NCBI RefSeq assembly: GCF_001591665.1
Contig: NZ_BCVI01000054.1
Coordinates: forward strand, 29,946-93,945
Direction of reading: 5' to 3'
DNA from: Neobacillus soli NBRC 102451
GTDB taxonomy: Bacteria; Bacillota; Bacilli; Bacillales; Cytobacillaceae
Length of the DNA: 64,000 nucleotides
Positions 1 to 8,357 of this stretch are shown here, piece after piece. Position 1 is the stretch's first letter. Each line of letters opens with the position of its first letter. The notes beneath the pieces are model-generated. The model was not told where the DNA came from. It saw nothing but the letters and a program-made list of their open reading frames with translations, and ran no database searches. Made by a program: the position numbers and the translations under genes.

Positions 1-26
1 TATGAATTTACTAGGAGGAAAATAAA

Positions 27-1004
27 ATGAACCAACTAAAAGGAATGCACCATGTAACAGCTATTACAAGTAGTGCAGAAAAGAACTATGAATTTTTCAC
101 CTATGTTTTAGGAATGCGGTTAGTTAAAAAGACAGTCAATCAAGATGATATTCAAACCTATCATTTATTCTTTGCTGATGATAAAGGCAGTGCAGGAACA
201 GACATGACGTTCTTTGACTTCCCAGGCATTCCGAAAGGTGTACATGGTACAAACGAGATTTCAAAGTCCTCTTTCCGAGTACCAAGTGATGCAGCATTAG
301 AGTATTGGGTAAAACGTTTTGATCGTTTAGAAGTCAAGCACACTGGAATTAAAGAGCAATTTGGCAAGAAAACTCTCTCTTTCGTTGATTTTGATGATCA
401 GCAATATCAATTGATTTCAGATGAATTCAACAAAGGGGTGGAATCTGGAACACCATGGCAAAAAGGTCCCATTCCACTGGAATATGCAATTACCGGTTTA
501 GGGCCCATTTTTGTCCGTATTGCGAACTTTGATTACTTTAAAGAAATGATGGAAAAAGTCCTACTATTTAAAGAGACAGATAAAGAAGGATCATTCCATT
601 TATTTGAAGTGGGAGAAGGCGGGAATGGTGCCTCGGTCATTGTAGAATATAATGCCATTCTTCCTGAAGCCCAACAAGGTTTTGGGACGGTTCACCATGC
701 AGCATTCCGTGTAGAGGATCGCGCTGTTTTAGAAGAATGGATTGAACGGATGAATAGTTTTGGATTCCATTCATCCGGTTATGTAAACCGTCACTTTTTT
801 GAGTCATTATACACAAGAGTTGCACCACAAATTTTATTTGAGTTTGCCACGGATGGTCCTGGTTTTATGGGAGATGAACCTTATGAAACACTTGGGGAGA
901 AATTATCTTTACCTCCATTCTTAGAGCCTAAACGTGCACAAATAGAAAAGTTAGTTCGCCCAATTGATACAGTGAGAAGCACTAAGGAATTCATCAAAGA
1001 ATAA
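27..1004 (+). CDS. mhqO: ring-cleaving dioxygenase, MhqO/glyoxalase superfamily
   Basis: A 325-residue vicinal-oxygen-chelate protein, the family that opens catechol/hydroquinone rings with Fe(II) in the cytoplasm. Two glyoxalase modules are visible. The N-terminal one begins MHHVTAIT and supplies a metal-binding His. The second carries VHHAAFRV (His at about 223-224) and the family-typical LFEFATDGPGF with its metal-ligand Glu. The start follows AGGAGG at normal spacing, and the length fits MhqO/MhqA-type proteins. In B. subtilis mhqO lies with mhqN (nitroreductase) and mhqP (DoxX). Here pirins, quinone reductases and remnants of mhqD and mhqP follow, which supports a role in quinone/hydroquinone detoxification. 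The family is clear; the exact substrate is inferred. Confidence 0.88.
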   Translation: MNQLKGMHHVTAITSSAEKNYEFFTYVLGMRLVKKTVNQDDIQTYHLFFADDKGSAGTDMTFFDFPGIPKGVHGTNEISKSSFRVPSDAALEYWVKRFDRLEVKHTGIKEQFGKKTLSFVDFDDQQYQLISDEFNKGVESGTPWQKGPIPLEYAITGLGPIFVRIANFDYFKEMMEKVLLFKETDKEGSFHLFEVGEGGNGASVIVEYNAILPEAQQGFGTVHHAAFRVEDRAVLEEWIERMNSFGFHSSGYVNRHFFESLYTRVAPQILFEFATDGPGFMGDEPYETLGEKLSLPPFLEPKRAQIEKLVRPIDTVRSTKEFIKE

Positions 1005-1093
1005 AGGTGAAATATTCAACCAAACAGCTATTTTCAGATTTAAAGATCGAAATAATTCCACGACTGGGTGGCTTTTAAAGGAGAGAAATAGAA

Positions 1094-2107
1094 GTGAATA
1101 GCAAAATCATGAAAATACAAAAATTAGGATTTCCATGGGAGACAGAAGATCCGTTCCTTATGACAGTACATCATAAAGATGCGTATCCTTCAGGAAATGA
1201 CCAGCAGGGTCCTAACGTTTCATTGGAAGGCAGAAATCTTGGCGAGGATTTTACGTTGCGTGATGGTTTTAGAATGTATCATGGCACAACGGTTCCAGGA
1301 TTTCCTGTACATCCCCACAGAGGTTTTGAAACGGTAACAGTCGTTCTTGAAGGCTTGGTTGATCATTTTGATTCATATGGATCCACAGGACGATTTGGGA
1401 ATGGGGATGTTCAATGGATGACAGCAGGAAAGGGCTGCCAGCATACTGAAATGTTTCCTCTCGTCCATCAGGACAAAGGCAATCCACTTGAATTCTTTCA
1501 GATATGGCTCAATCTAGCTGCAAAAGATAAATTCGCTGATCCTGAATATAAAATGTTATGGGCTGAGGATATACCGGAAGTACAATCGGCTGCAGCGAAT
1601 GGACAGAAAACGACCGTAAGACTGATTGCCGGAAGTGCGATGGGCAAGTCTAGTTTGGAATCAAACTCTGCTTCTTGGGCAAACGATAAAAATCATCATG
1701 TGGGGATCTACCTTATTCATATGGAGCCGGAAGCAGTCTTCACCCTGCCGTCAGTTTCAGCGACATTGACGAGAAATATATACTATTATCAGGGAGATAG
1801 ACTAAATATAGACGAAACAGCAATTGAAACGTACCATCGTGTAAAGCTTGCTGGTGATCAGGAAATTACGATTAAAAATGGATCATCCGAGAGTTATATG
1901 CTGCTCCTAGAGGGTGAGCCGATACAAGAACCTGTCGTATCCTATGGACCGTTTGTCATGAATACTGAGCAGGAAATTCGCGATGCATTCAGGGATTATC
2001 AAAATACACAATTTGGAGGCTGGCCGTGGGACCGTCCAGATCCTGTAAATAAGCGTGAGTCAGGAAGATTTGCGAGCTATAAGGATGGAAGAGTTGAAAA
2101 AAGGTAA
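1094..2107 (+). CDS. pirin family protein (bicupin, quercetinase-like)
   Basis: A 337-residue pirin-like bicupin with a GTG start behind AAAGGAGA. The N-terminal cupin shows the metal site: HPHRGFETV (two His) and, about 45 residues later, QHTEMF (His and Glu). This is the usual His3-Glu iron site. It is longer than the second pirin at 5278. Some pirins oxidise quercetin and others act as redox-linked cofactors, so the reaction here is not known. It follows the ring-cleaving dioxygenase and ends in a clear hairpin terminator, which suggests co-expression in an aromatic/electrophile response. Confidence 0.85.
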   Translation: MNSKIMKIQKLGFPWETEDPFLMTVHHKDAYPSGNDQQGPNVSLEGRNLGEDFTLRDGFRMYHGTTVPGFPVHPHRGFETVTVVLEGLVDHFDSYGSTGRFGNGDVQWMTAGKGCQHTEMFPLVHQDKGNPLEFFQIWLNLAAKDKFADPEYKMLWAEDIPEVQSAAANGQKTTVRLIAGSAMGKSSLESNSASWANDKNHHVGIYLIHMEPEAVFTLPSVSATLTRNIYYYQGDRLNIDETAIETYHRVKLAGDQEITIKNGSSESYMLLLEGEPIQEPVVSYGPFVMNTEQEIRDAFRDYQNTQFGGWPWDRPDPVNKRESGRFASYKDGRVEKR

Positions 2108-2134
2108 CCACTATTCATTAAATGTAAGGTAGTT

Positions 2135-2160
2135 AAGGCAGCAGTAATGCTGCCTTTTTA
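2135..2160 (+). terminator. intrinsic terminator after pirin gene
   Basis: A perfect 9-bp stem AAGGCAGCA / TGCTGCCTT with a GTAA loop, followed by T residues. It closes the dioxygenase-pirin unit. Confidence 0.85.
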
Positions 2161-2207
2161 GAAAAAATTTTAACTCACTGGGAACAACATTAGGGGAGGT
2201 GTGTCAA

Positions 2208-2525
2208 ATGAAAGTGACCATTACAAAAAGCGCAGCAGAAGAACTGAACAAAAAGATTGGGGATCAAAAGGGATATCTTAAAATTCAATACGTAACTGAT
2301 GGGCTTGCCTGTGGGGCAGGTGTACCTACTTTGTTGTTCATTTCATCAAAGGATGAAACTGAAGACGTTCTATTTGAAACATCCTATCGTCCAGTGATAA
2401 TGGAGAAATCACAGATGATTAATTTTGATGATGATTTAACGATTGATTATTCGGATTCAGTTAATAGTTTTCAGTTAAAAAGCCCACAGCAAATCGTAAA
2501 TGGAAGAATGTCGTTTATTATGTAA
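2208..2525 (+). CDS. HesB/IscA-like small protein (YqkB type)
   Basis: A 105-residue protein of the HesB-like/Fe-S biosynthesis domain family. It begins MKVTITKSAAEEL and has a single conserved-looking cysteine in the ACGAGVPTL segment. True A-type scaffolds carry a C-terminal CxC, which is absent here, so this is the YqkB-like branch whose function is poorly defined. A GTG at 2199 would add three residues but lies inside the AGGGGAGG ribosome binding site, so the ATG at 2208 is chosen. The gene is flanked upstream by a terminator and downstream by a long repeat, so it is probably monocistronic. Confidence 0.75.
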   Translation: MKVTITKSAAEELNKKIGDQKGYLKIQYVTDGLACGAGVPTLLFISSKDETEDVLFETSYRPVIMEKSQMINFDDDLTIDYSDSVNSFQLKSPQQIVNGRMSFIM

Positions 2526-2620
2526 AAGCAAATAGAAATATAGGTTTAAATCATTGTTAACAATGAATATAACTGAAAAATAAATCATGTTTAACTCGTT
2601 GGTAACAGAACTTTGCTACT

Positions 2621-2998
2621 AACGGTTATCGACATTGTTTTTATCAATTTCCAAGGAAAAAGCCAAGCGGCAGAAGAGAAATGGAGTGTTGTAACCAAAC
2701 GTTTAGTTAATACGGAAATTTGGGGATGCTTGTCGAAGTGTGTAATATGAGCGGAAAAGAACTGTTATTCGGCACGGTTGCGCTTAAAAGGATAAGGGAG
2801 AATCTTATTTCAGACAGGATTCTATCTAATTTTAAGGATTAAATCCTTATCTATAAGCCCATTTGCCGAATTCAATCAAACATTTGATTAGTTTTTTTAA
2901 AGTTAACCAATCGATTGTTTGAAAACGTAGTATTCCTTGGAATAAGTGGATTCTCATCATAAAGCTATTAAGAAATTTGTTGAAATATAGATAGAGGA
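2621..2998. repeat. long intergenic repeat, copy 1 of 3 (~380 bp)
   Basis: This stretch aligns along its whole length with 24427-24804 and 36607-36990. Shared landmarks occur in order: a TTATCGACAT start, TTTAGTTAATA, GTGTAATATGAGCG, a TTATTTCAGACAG-like block, ATCAAACATTTGATTAG, a second CCAATCGATTGTTTGA palindrome, AAAACGTAGTATTCCTTG, and an AAGAAATTTGTTGAAAT end. A possible 31-codon ORF starting at the ATGAGC is not preserved in the other copies, so I read the element as noncoding. It fills the gene-free region between the HesB-like gene and the mhqD remnant. Confidence 0.85.
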
Positions 2999-3049
2999 AA
3001 AGGCATGCCTCTTTAAAATAATTTAGCCTTCGTATACTTTATTGCGGGA

Positions 3050-3250
3050 ATTGAACTTCCTGATTTATCGGGTAAAAATGTGTTTATTGCTGCTGGGACA
3101 AATGATCCAATCTGCTCTCCAATGGAATCGGCTGAACTACAAGAGTTATTAGAAAATGCAAATGCAAAGGTAGAAAATAGAGGTCATCAATTAACAATGC
3201 AAGAAGTAGAAGCCGCTGCGACTTGGTATCGTACGGTAATGATCAAATAA
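3050..3250 (+). pseudogene. mhqD: C-terminal remnant of mhqD-type carboxylesterase/phospholipase
   Basis: In frame from 3050 one reads IELPDLSGKNVFIAAGTNDP, then ICSPMES..., NRGHQLTMQEVEAAATWY and a stop. This is the C-terminal third of an MhqD-like alpha/beta hydrolase, with the catalytic Asp region (GTNDPICSP) and the catalytic His (GHQLT). The N-terminal two thirds with the nucleophile Ser are missing, and a few residues before NRGHQL also appear lost, so the gene is dead. It abuts the long repeat on its left and a 5'-truncated doxX on its right. Confidence 0.8.
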
Positions 3251-3579
3251 ATAGAATCGAAAATATTGTCGGATGGTTTGAAAGCATGGGATTACCAGGA
3301 TTTATGGCATATGGAGTTGCTTTGCTCGAAATCGTGGGTGGTGTCGCGTTAATTGTTGGATTAGCAACAAGATTTATATCTGCGTTGTTTGTACTACTAA
3401 TGATAGGAGCCACACTAAAGGTGAAACTTGCGGTTGGTTTATTAGGAAATGGTCAAATGGCTGGATATGAATTAGATTTAGCATTTTTAGCAATGGCAGT
3501 TTATCTTGTAATCAATGGAAGCAAACTATTATCAGTTAGCCAATTGATTCTCCAAAAAGATTCAAATGAGTTCAAATGA
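3251..3579 (+). pseudogene. mhqP: 5'-truncated DoxX family protein (MhqP-like)
   Basis: The reading frame carries IVGWFESMGLPGFMAYGV, then ALLEIVGGVALIVGLATR and two more hydrophobic segments. This is the C-terminal three quarters of a DoxX/MhqP membrane protein. The usual first transmembrane helix and start region (about 35 residues) are absent. An open frame extends to a TTG at 3223, but that part overlaps the mhqD remnant and has no ribosome binding site. The join at about 3245-3255 looks like a deletion that fused the 3' end of mhqD to the interior of doxX. A short product from an internal start cannot be excluded. Confidence 0.7.
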
Positions 3580-3691
3580 GTTGCTTAATAAATGAATGTA
3601 AATTTTAGATGAGGAAATAATAGGATGGTGTATTATCGTGGGATTTTTATCTAAATTATTTGGAAATTCATCTGATAAGGAGATAGAAAAA

Positions 3692-4303
3692 ATGATAAAT
3701 GTAAAATTAGCAGTGATTTATTACAGCATGGGTGGTACAAACTATCAATTAGCAAAATGGGCCGAAGAAGGAGCAAAAGAAGTTGGTGCAGAGGTAAAAG
3801 TATTAAAAGTGCCTGAACTAGCTCCACAATCCGCTATCGAAGGAAATCCTGTTTGGAAAGCTACAGTTGAAAAAACAAAGGATGTATCAGAGGTTAAATT
3901 AGAAGACCTAGAATGGGCAGATGCCATTATTTTCAGTGTACCAACTCGCTTTGGTAATATGCCATCACAAATGAAACAATTCCTAGATACTACCGGTGGT
4001 CTTTGGTTTAATGGAAAGCTTGTAAATAAAGTTGTGAGCGCCATGTCTTCAGCTCAAAACGCACATGGCGGTCAAGAGGCAACAATACTATCACTCTATA
4101 CAACAATGTATCATTGGGGTGCAATTGTTGCTGCTCCTAGCTATACTGATCCAGTTACATTTGGTGCCGGTGGCAACCCATATGGAACAAGTGTTACAGT
4201 TGGTCAAGATGGGAAAATGATTGAAGATGTACAGGCAGCGGTTAAGCACCAAGCAAAACGTACAGTTACAGTTGCAGAATGGGTTAAAAAAGCAAATCAA
4301 TAA
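3692..4303 (+). CDS. wrbA: NAD(P)H:quinone oxidoreductase, WrbA type IV (copy 1)
   Basis: A 203-residue flavodoxin-fold protein of the WrbA family, which reduces quinones by two electrons using FMN and NAD(P)H. The N-terminal FMN phosphate loop is YYSMGGTNYQLA. The centre has PTRFGNMPSQMKQFLDTTGG, and the C-terminal part GGQEATILSLYTTMYHWG is typical of WrbA. A GTG at 3638 would add 18 residues, but AAGGAG sits just before the ATG at 3692, so that start is preferred. From about residue 75 onward it is nearly identical to the gene at 8358, a recent duplicate. It stands inside the quinone-response cluster and ends with a strong terminator. Confidence 0.88.
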   Translation: MINVKLAVIYYSMGGTNYQLAKWAEEGAKEVGAEVKVLKVPELAPQSAIEGNPVWKATVEKTKDVSEVKLEDLEWADAIIFSVPTRFGNMPSQMKQFLDTTGGLWFNGKLVNKVVSAMSSAQNAHGGQEATILSLYTTMYHWGAIVAAPSYTDPVTFGAGGNPYGTSVTVGQDGKMIEDVQAAVKHQAKRTVTVAEWVKKANQ

Positions 4304-4310
4304 TTTTACC

Positions 4311-4344
4311 AGCTAATCAAGTAAAACTTGATTAGCTCTTTTTA
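4311..4344 (+). terminator. intrinsic terminator after wrbA copy 1
   Basis: A perfect 12-bp stem AGCTAATCAAGT / ACTTGATTAGCT with an AAA loop, followed by CTTTTTAT. Confidence 0.88.
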
Positions 4345-4536
4345 TAAATACCGTAAAATAGCTTTAATTTTTACCCGATACCATAATAGTTCAGACGACG
4401 CCTTATATCTGCGAAGAAAAATAGAAACCAATAATAAAGATTATCTGTCCGGAATGCTTTTTTTTGACAATAAAATTTATCTTGGTTACAATTATCTCGA
4501 ATTAAAAATATTAGTTGAAAGAAAGGAAGATGTTAA

Positions 4537-5091
4537 ATGCCGAAAATTGGAATTTTACTTGGTAGTTTGCGTAAAGAATCTTTTTCTAAAAAGATTGCAG
4601 CTAATGTTGCTGCTTTATTTCCTAAAGGATATGAAACAGAAATTGTAGAAATCGGAAATCTCCCTTTATATAATCAAGATTTTGATGATGAAAACAATGT
4701 TCCAGCAGAATATACCGCCTTTAGAAATACGATGAAAGAAATCGACGCTGTTTTATTTGTAACTCCTGAATATAATCGTTCTGTTCCAGCTGTATTAAAA
4801 AACGCGCTAGATGTAGGATCCCGTCCATATGGAGCAAGTGTATGGAATGCCAAACCGGCAGCCATTATCAGCCAATCTCCTGGTAATTTGAGCGCATTTG
4901 GTGCAAACCATCATTTACGTCAATCACTTGTGTTCTTAAATATGCCAATCGTTCAACAGCCGGAAGCTTATATTGGCAATGTTGCTGCGTTATTAGATGA
5001 AAACGGCAAAATTAAAGATGAAAAAACTGTTCAATTCTTACAATCTTTCGCAGATGCATTTGTTGATTTGATTAAGAAATTTCAATCGTAA
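4537..5091 (+). CDS. NADPH-dependent FMN reductase (azoreductase/ChrR-like)
   Basis: A 184-residue flavodoxin-like reductase of the NADPH_dep_FMN_red family. It starts MPKIGILLGSLRKESFSKK, the FMN-phosphate loop with the GSLRK signature. TPEYNRSVPAVLKNALD is the classic TPEYN-S-PAVLKN motif of YieF/ChrR/azoreductase enzymes. Family members reduce FMN, quinones, azo dyes or metals with NAD(P)H. The start follows GAAAGGAAG at good spacing. It lies between a WrbA-type quinone reductase and a pirin, fitting an electrophile/quinone defence cluster. Substrate specificity cannot be read from the sequence. Confidence 0.88.
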   Translation: MPKIGILLGSLRKESFSKKIAANVAALFPKGYETEIVEIGNLPLYNQDFDDENNVPAEYTAFRNTMKEIDAVLFVTPEYNRSVPAVLKNALDVGSRPYGASVWNAKPAAIISQSPGNLSAFGANHHLRQSLVFLNMPIVQQPEAYIGNVAALLDENGKIKDEKTVQFLQSFADAFVDLIKKFQS

Positions 5092-5145
5092 AAATTTTTG
5101 ACTATTTAACCAAAGAATATGAAATGATCTCTAGCAGAAGTAAGA

Positions 5146-5200
5146 AAAAGTTGGAGCATATAGCAGAAGAAATCCGGTTATATATTCCAACTTTTGTTGT
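5146..5200 (+). terminator. possible terminator after FMN reductase
   Basis: Distant inverted arms AAAAGTTGGA and TCCAACTTTT, about 30 bases apart and followed by TGTTGTTTT. The loop is long, so confidence is moderate. Confidence 0.45.
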
Positions 5201-5277
5201 TTTGGAAGAAAGAATTAATGACTAATTAATAACGCTGGAAAACCTTTTAATAAATTTAAGCTAAGGAGTGGAAAAAG

Positions 5278-5991
5278 TTGATTGAACTTTATCCTGCAGG
5301 TAAACGCTACACAGTAAAAAATGATTGGCTGGAGAGTAATCTAGGTTTTTCCTTTGGTGAATATTATGATCCATCTAATATCCAATTTGGTCCGTTACGT
5401 GTCTTTAACGACGACACCGTTCAGCCGGGAAAAGGCTTTGGGATTCATCCACATCGTGAAGCGGAAATTGTTTCTATTGTATTGAAGGGACAGCTTAAAC
5501 ATGAAGATAACTTAGGAAATTCCGGAATTATTAGTCGTGGAAATATTCAGCGTATAAGTGCTGGAACTGGTGTGCTTCATTCCGAATTTAACGCGTCCAA
5601 TCAGGAAGAAGTACAATTTTTACAATTATGGTTTTTACCGAATGAAAAGAAGCTAATCCCGTCCTATGAAGACATTTCATATGATATTGAACACTTACAT
5701 AATCACTTATTACCGGTAATATCCCGTACCAGCTCAGATCGGGTGGCTAAAATCCATCAAGATTTAACCCTTTACTTATCAAAGCTAGAAGACAAGAAGA
5801 CACTTAACTTTCGACAGGAAACAGGCAGGAAGATTTATGTCTTTAATATAGAGGGGGAAATATCAATAAATAAGGATTCCATTTTAAAGTCCCGGGACGC
5901 AGCTCGAATCACTGACACCCATGAAATTACCATTCAGGGAAATAAAGATAGTTTCTTTTTATTAATTGATTTACCTGGAGGCGAATTTTAA
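5278..5991 (+). CDS. pirin-like bicupin (YhaK type)
   Basis: A 237-residue pirin-related protein, shorter than the one at 1094. Metal-site residues are visible: GFGIHPHREAEIVS (two His) and GVLHSEFN (His and Glu). The start is TTG preceded by AAGGAGTGG. The compact size and the HPHRE motif match the YhaK-like bicupins, thought to respond to oxidative or nitrosative stress. The stop overlaps the start of the next small gene (TAATG), so the two are translationally coupled. Confidence 0.82.
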   Translation: MIELYPAGKRYTVKNDWLESNLGFSFGEYYDPSNIQFGPLRVFNDDTVQPGKGFGIHPHREAEIVSIVLKGQLKHEDNLGNSGIISRGNIQRISAGTGVLHSEFNASNQEEVQFLQLWFLPNEKKLIPSYEDISYDIEHLHNHLLPVISRTSSDRVAKIHQDLTLYLSKLEDKKTLNFRQETGRKIYVFNIEGEISINKDSILKSRDAARITDTHEITIQGNKDSFFLLIDLPGGEF

Positions 5992-6266
5992 TGTTGATGA
6001 TTCGTCATTCTATAGGCAGCCGATTGCTATGTCAAACTAATAGATACACTATTGAAAAAAAAGACCACCATTGGTTGATCTCGTTGCCTGTTGATGTGGA
6101 AATCGCTTCGGGAATTTTGGATTTTCAGGATGAGTTAAATATATTTGAAGTAAAGGAAAACGAAAAGATCTGGTATTACTCCTCTGATGCACAAATTAAT
6201 TTTCAATCTAAGGAAAAACAATTGATGATCCTTGCTGATCATAAAACTGTCTATCCGACTCAATGA
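5991..6266 (+). CDS. hypothetical protein coupled to pirin
   Basis: A 91-residue protein that I do not recognise. It starts with an ATG overlapping the pirin stop codon by one base, strong evidence of co-translation. The sequence is rich in charged and aromatic residues, has no membrane segment or signal peptide, and ends ...HKTVYPTQ. A beta-rich pattern (HHWLISLPVDVEIASGILDF) would suit a small cupin-like or accessory fold, but this is only a guess. An annotator could mistake it for a frameshifted pirin tail, yet the pirin is already full length. Confidence 0.6.
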   Translation: MLMIRHSIGSRLLCQTNRYTIEKKDHHWLISLPVDVEIASGILDFQDELNIFEVKENEKIWYYSSDAQINFQSKEKQLMILADHKTVYPTQ

Positions 6267-6337
6267 AAGAAGTTGCATCAATAGAAATAGAAAAAAAGGG
6301 CACTTTTTAATACCTCATCAGGAGAAAATATAAAAAA

Positions 6338-6379
6338 CGAATATGACTGTACGAATCTACTTTGCCACCGTCATATTCG
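6338..6379. terminator. probable bidirectional terminator between convergent genes
   Basis: Inverted arms CGAATATGAC and GTCATATTCG separated by about 22 bases. They lie between the plus-strand pirin operon and the minus-strand exporter genes. A-rich sequence stands on the left and T-rich sequence on the right. Confidence 0.5.
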
Positions 6380-6421
6380 TTTGCAAAAACACTGACTTTT
6401 AATATGGATTCTGATATGATT

Positions 6422-6847
6422 TTAGGCCTTTCTTATTTTTAAGATTTGAGTAAGGGCCACGGATAAAACAAGCCCAACAGCAATTGCACCAGCTGTCATT
6501 AATGCTCTCGCGGCAAACTGAATAGCTAAGTCATAATGATCTTCAACAAAGTTTCTTGTTGCATTATACGCTAAACCACCAGGAACTAAAGGTATTATTC
6601 CTGGAATGGTAAATACTATAGTCGGCATTTTATAAATCTTTGCAAATATTTGACTAATTATACCGATAAAAAATGTTGCAGTTAAAGTGGCCAAGACTGC
6701 ATCAATGTTATTGCTATCCAGCAAAATAAGTAAAAGTCTACTTATCATACCAACCAAGCAACATTGTAATAAAGAATTTAGTGGAACATTAAAAATTACT
6801 GCAAATGCTCCTGAAACAATAAAGTTTGTTAAAATCTGTACTATCAT
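6422..6847 (-). CDS. threonine/serine exporter family, small subunit (YjjB/DUF3815 type)
   Basis: A 141-residue integral membrane protein with about four hydrophobic helices, matching the ThrE-type C-terminal half that occurs as a separate polypeptide (YjjB-like). The segment FTIPGIIPLVPGGLAYNATR carries the family's G-x-x-P-L-V-P-G motif. An upstream in-frame ATG at 6910 would overlap the preceding gene. The ATG at 6847 has AAAGGAA just before it and is chosen. It lies 19 bases after its partner at 6867. Together the two reconstitute a ThrE exporter; transported substrates are inferred from the family (threonine/serine or small dicarboxylates). Confidence 0.8.
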   Translation of the reverse strand: MIVQILTNFIVSGAFAVIFNVPLNSLLQCCLVGMISRLLLILLDSNNIDAVLATLTATFFIGIISQIFAKIYKMPTIVFTIPGIIPLVPGGLAYNATRNFVEDHYDLAIQFAARALMTAGAIAVGLVLSVALTQILKIRKA

Positions 6848-6866
6848 TTTGATAATTCCTTTCACA

Positions 6867-7619
6867 TTAAAAAAGTGAAAAAACGATTGCGATGCCTGAG
6901 GAAATTGCAAATGCGGTTAAGGATGCTTCGGCACCTTTTGATAAGCCGGATACGAGGTGTCCTGCCATTAAATCCCTTACCGCATTGGTAATTAGAAGGC
7001 CTGGGACTAGAGGCATAACTGAAGAAATGATAATATTTGATAGATCATGGCCTACACCAATGTTTATAAAAAAATATGACATTAGTCCAATTACAAGAGA
7101 CGCTAAAAATTCCGCAAAGAACTTTATATTCAGTAATCGGTCAAGATATATTAGGCATGAAAAACCTGACCCTCCTATAATGAATGAAGACAAAAAGTCA
7201 TTCCATCCGCCATTAAACATAATTAAGGAAAAGCCGCTTGCTATAGAAGCTGAAGCAATGGTTATAGACAAGGGATACTGAGGATTTCCCTCTTCAATTT
7301 GTATTAACATTTTGTAAGCTTCTTCTGCTGAGATATTACCCTTACTAATGCTTCTAGAAATATTGTTTACTATGATAACTTTGTTTAAATTCGTTGTGCG
7401 TTTGGTTATTCTTAGCAATTTTGTTTTCTCAGCACCATGTAAAGAAAATATAATTCCGGTCGGTGTAACATAGCATTGGGGATCATTGCCACCAAAAGAC
7501 CTAGCCATCCGCATCATAGTATCTTCCACTCGATAGGTCTCAGCCCCACTTTGTAACATAATTTTTCCAGCTAGTAAACATACTTCATCAATTTGATTCG
7601 TTTCTTTCCTATAATACAT
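6867..7619 (-). CDS. threonine/serine exporter family, large subunit (YjjP/DUF1212 type)
   Basis: A 250-residue protein with a cytosolic N-terminal domain (about residues 1-115) followed by five or so membrane helices. The N-terminal segment LAGKIMLQSGAETYRVEDTM is the hallmark of DUF1212/ThrE. The C-terminal part carries SSVMPLVPGLLITNAVRDLM, the second family motif. The start is supported by AGGAG nine bases upstream. It is the first gene of a two-gene operon with 6422-6847 and runs opposite to the detoxification genes, so it is probably independent of them. Confidence 0.83.
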   Translation of the reverse strand: MYYRKETNQIDEVCLLAGKIMLQSGAETYRVEDTMMRMARSFGGNDPQCYVTPTGIIFSLHGAEKTKLLRITKRTTNLNKVIIVNNISRSISKGNISAEEAYKMLIQIEEGNPQYPLSITIASASIASGFSLIMFNGGWNDFLSSFIIGGSGFSCLIYLDRLLNIKFFAEFLASLVIGLMSYFFINIGVGHDLSNIIISSVMPLVPGLLITNAVRDLMAGHLVSGLSKGAEASLTAFAISSGIAIVFSLF

Positions 7620-7871
7620 CGTTCTTCGCTCCTGTGGTAAAGTAAGTGCCTTCTTAAGGTGTCCAATACGGATATGAAATGCTCAATGCTAATGAAGGTA
7701 AATAATTGAAAAAAACATTAAATATTGACGAGTAAATGCCTGCCAATAACTAGAAGATTGGTTTAAGTTTTTACTAATTTGTATTCCTTAATCGGGATAT
7801 CAATTAAAAGTGAAGGAAATAATAAACATGGAAAAAATGAAAACTTAACGAGTAAGGAGAAAAACAAAACA

Positions 7872-8300
7872 ATGACCCAACAACCCTTATTTACATCATC
7901 AGCAACAGCTGTAGGAGGAAGACAAGGCAGAGTTGAATCGAGTGATGGCAATATAAAATTTGATCTAGCAATGCCAGGATCTCCTCGAGCGAAAGAGTTA
8001 CCCAATGCTACAAATCCTGAACAATTATTTGCTGCTGGATACTCCGCTTGTTTTGATGGAGCTTTACAACATATGGCTAGGAAAGAACATATCAAATTCG
8101 AATCACAAGTAACAGCAAATGTTAGGTTCTTAAACGATGAAGATGATCAAGGATATAAAATTGCTGTAACGTTACAAGTAAAAGGAACTGGTATTGAAAA
8201 AGAAAATTTAGAAGACCTTGTACATAAGGCGCACGAATTCTGCCCATATTCAAAAGCAACAAGAGGGAATATTGACGTAACTCTAGAGGTTATTGAATAA
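7872..8300 (+). CDS. ohr: organic hydroperoxide resistance protein (Ohr/OsmC family)
   Basis: A 142-residue OsmC-fold peroxidase. Both redox cysteines are visible: AAGYSACFDGALQ (peroxidatic Cys) and HEFCPYSKATRGN (resolving Cys). The Ohr-type start LFTSSATAVGGRQGRVESSD and NPEQLFAAGYSACF are diagnostic. It reduces organic hydroperoxides, usually recycled by lipoylated proteins or thiols. The frame is open further upstream, but AAGGAG lies before the ATG at 7872. No clear OhrR operator could be recognised. The next gene is a WrbA quinone reductase 57 bases downstream. Confidence 0.92.
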   Translation: MTQQPLFTSSATAVGGRQGRVESSDGNIKFDLAMPGSPRAKELPNATNPEQLFAAGYSACFDGALQHMARKEHIKFESQVTANVRFLNDEDDQGYKIAVTLQVKGTGIEKENLEDLVHKAHEFCPYSKATRGNIDVTLEVIE

Positions 8301-8357
8301 TACGGATTCGGCAGTTTGGACCATTTTTATACATAAAAGAAAAGGAGAAATAAAACT

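Noticed and set aside
2738..2842. 31-codon ORF inside long repeat copy 1 (starts ATGAGCGGA)
   Set aside because: The frame breaks after 13 codons in copy 2 and changes completely in copy 3, so it is not conserved coding sequence.
4328..4648. 106-residue open frame before the FMN reductase
   Set aside because: Overlaps the well-supported reductase start in another frame; it lacks a ribosome binding site and a recognisable protein pattern.
7725..7752. Possible promoter TTGACG-16-TAACTA upstream of ohr
   Set aside because: The -10 match is poor and no OhrR-like dyad could be seen; left out of the feature list.
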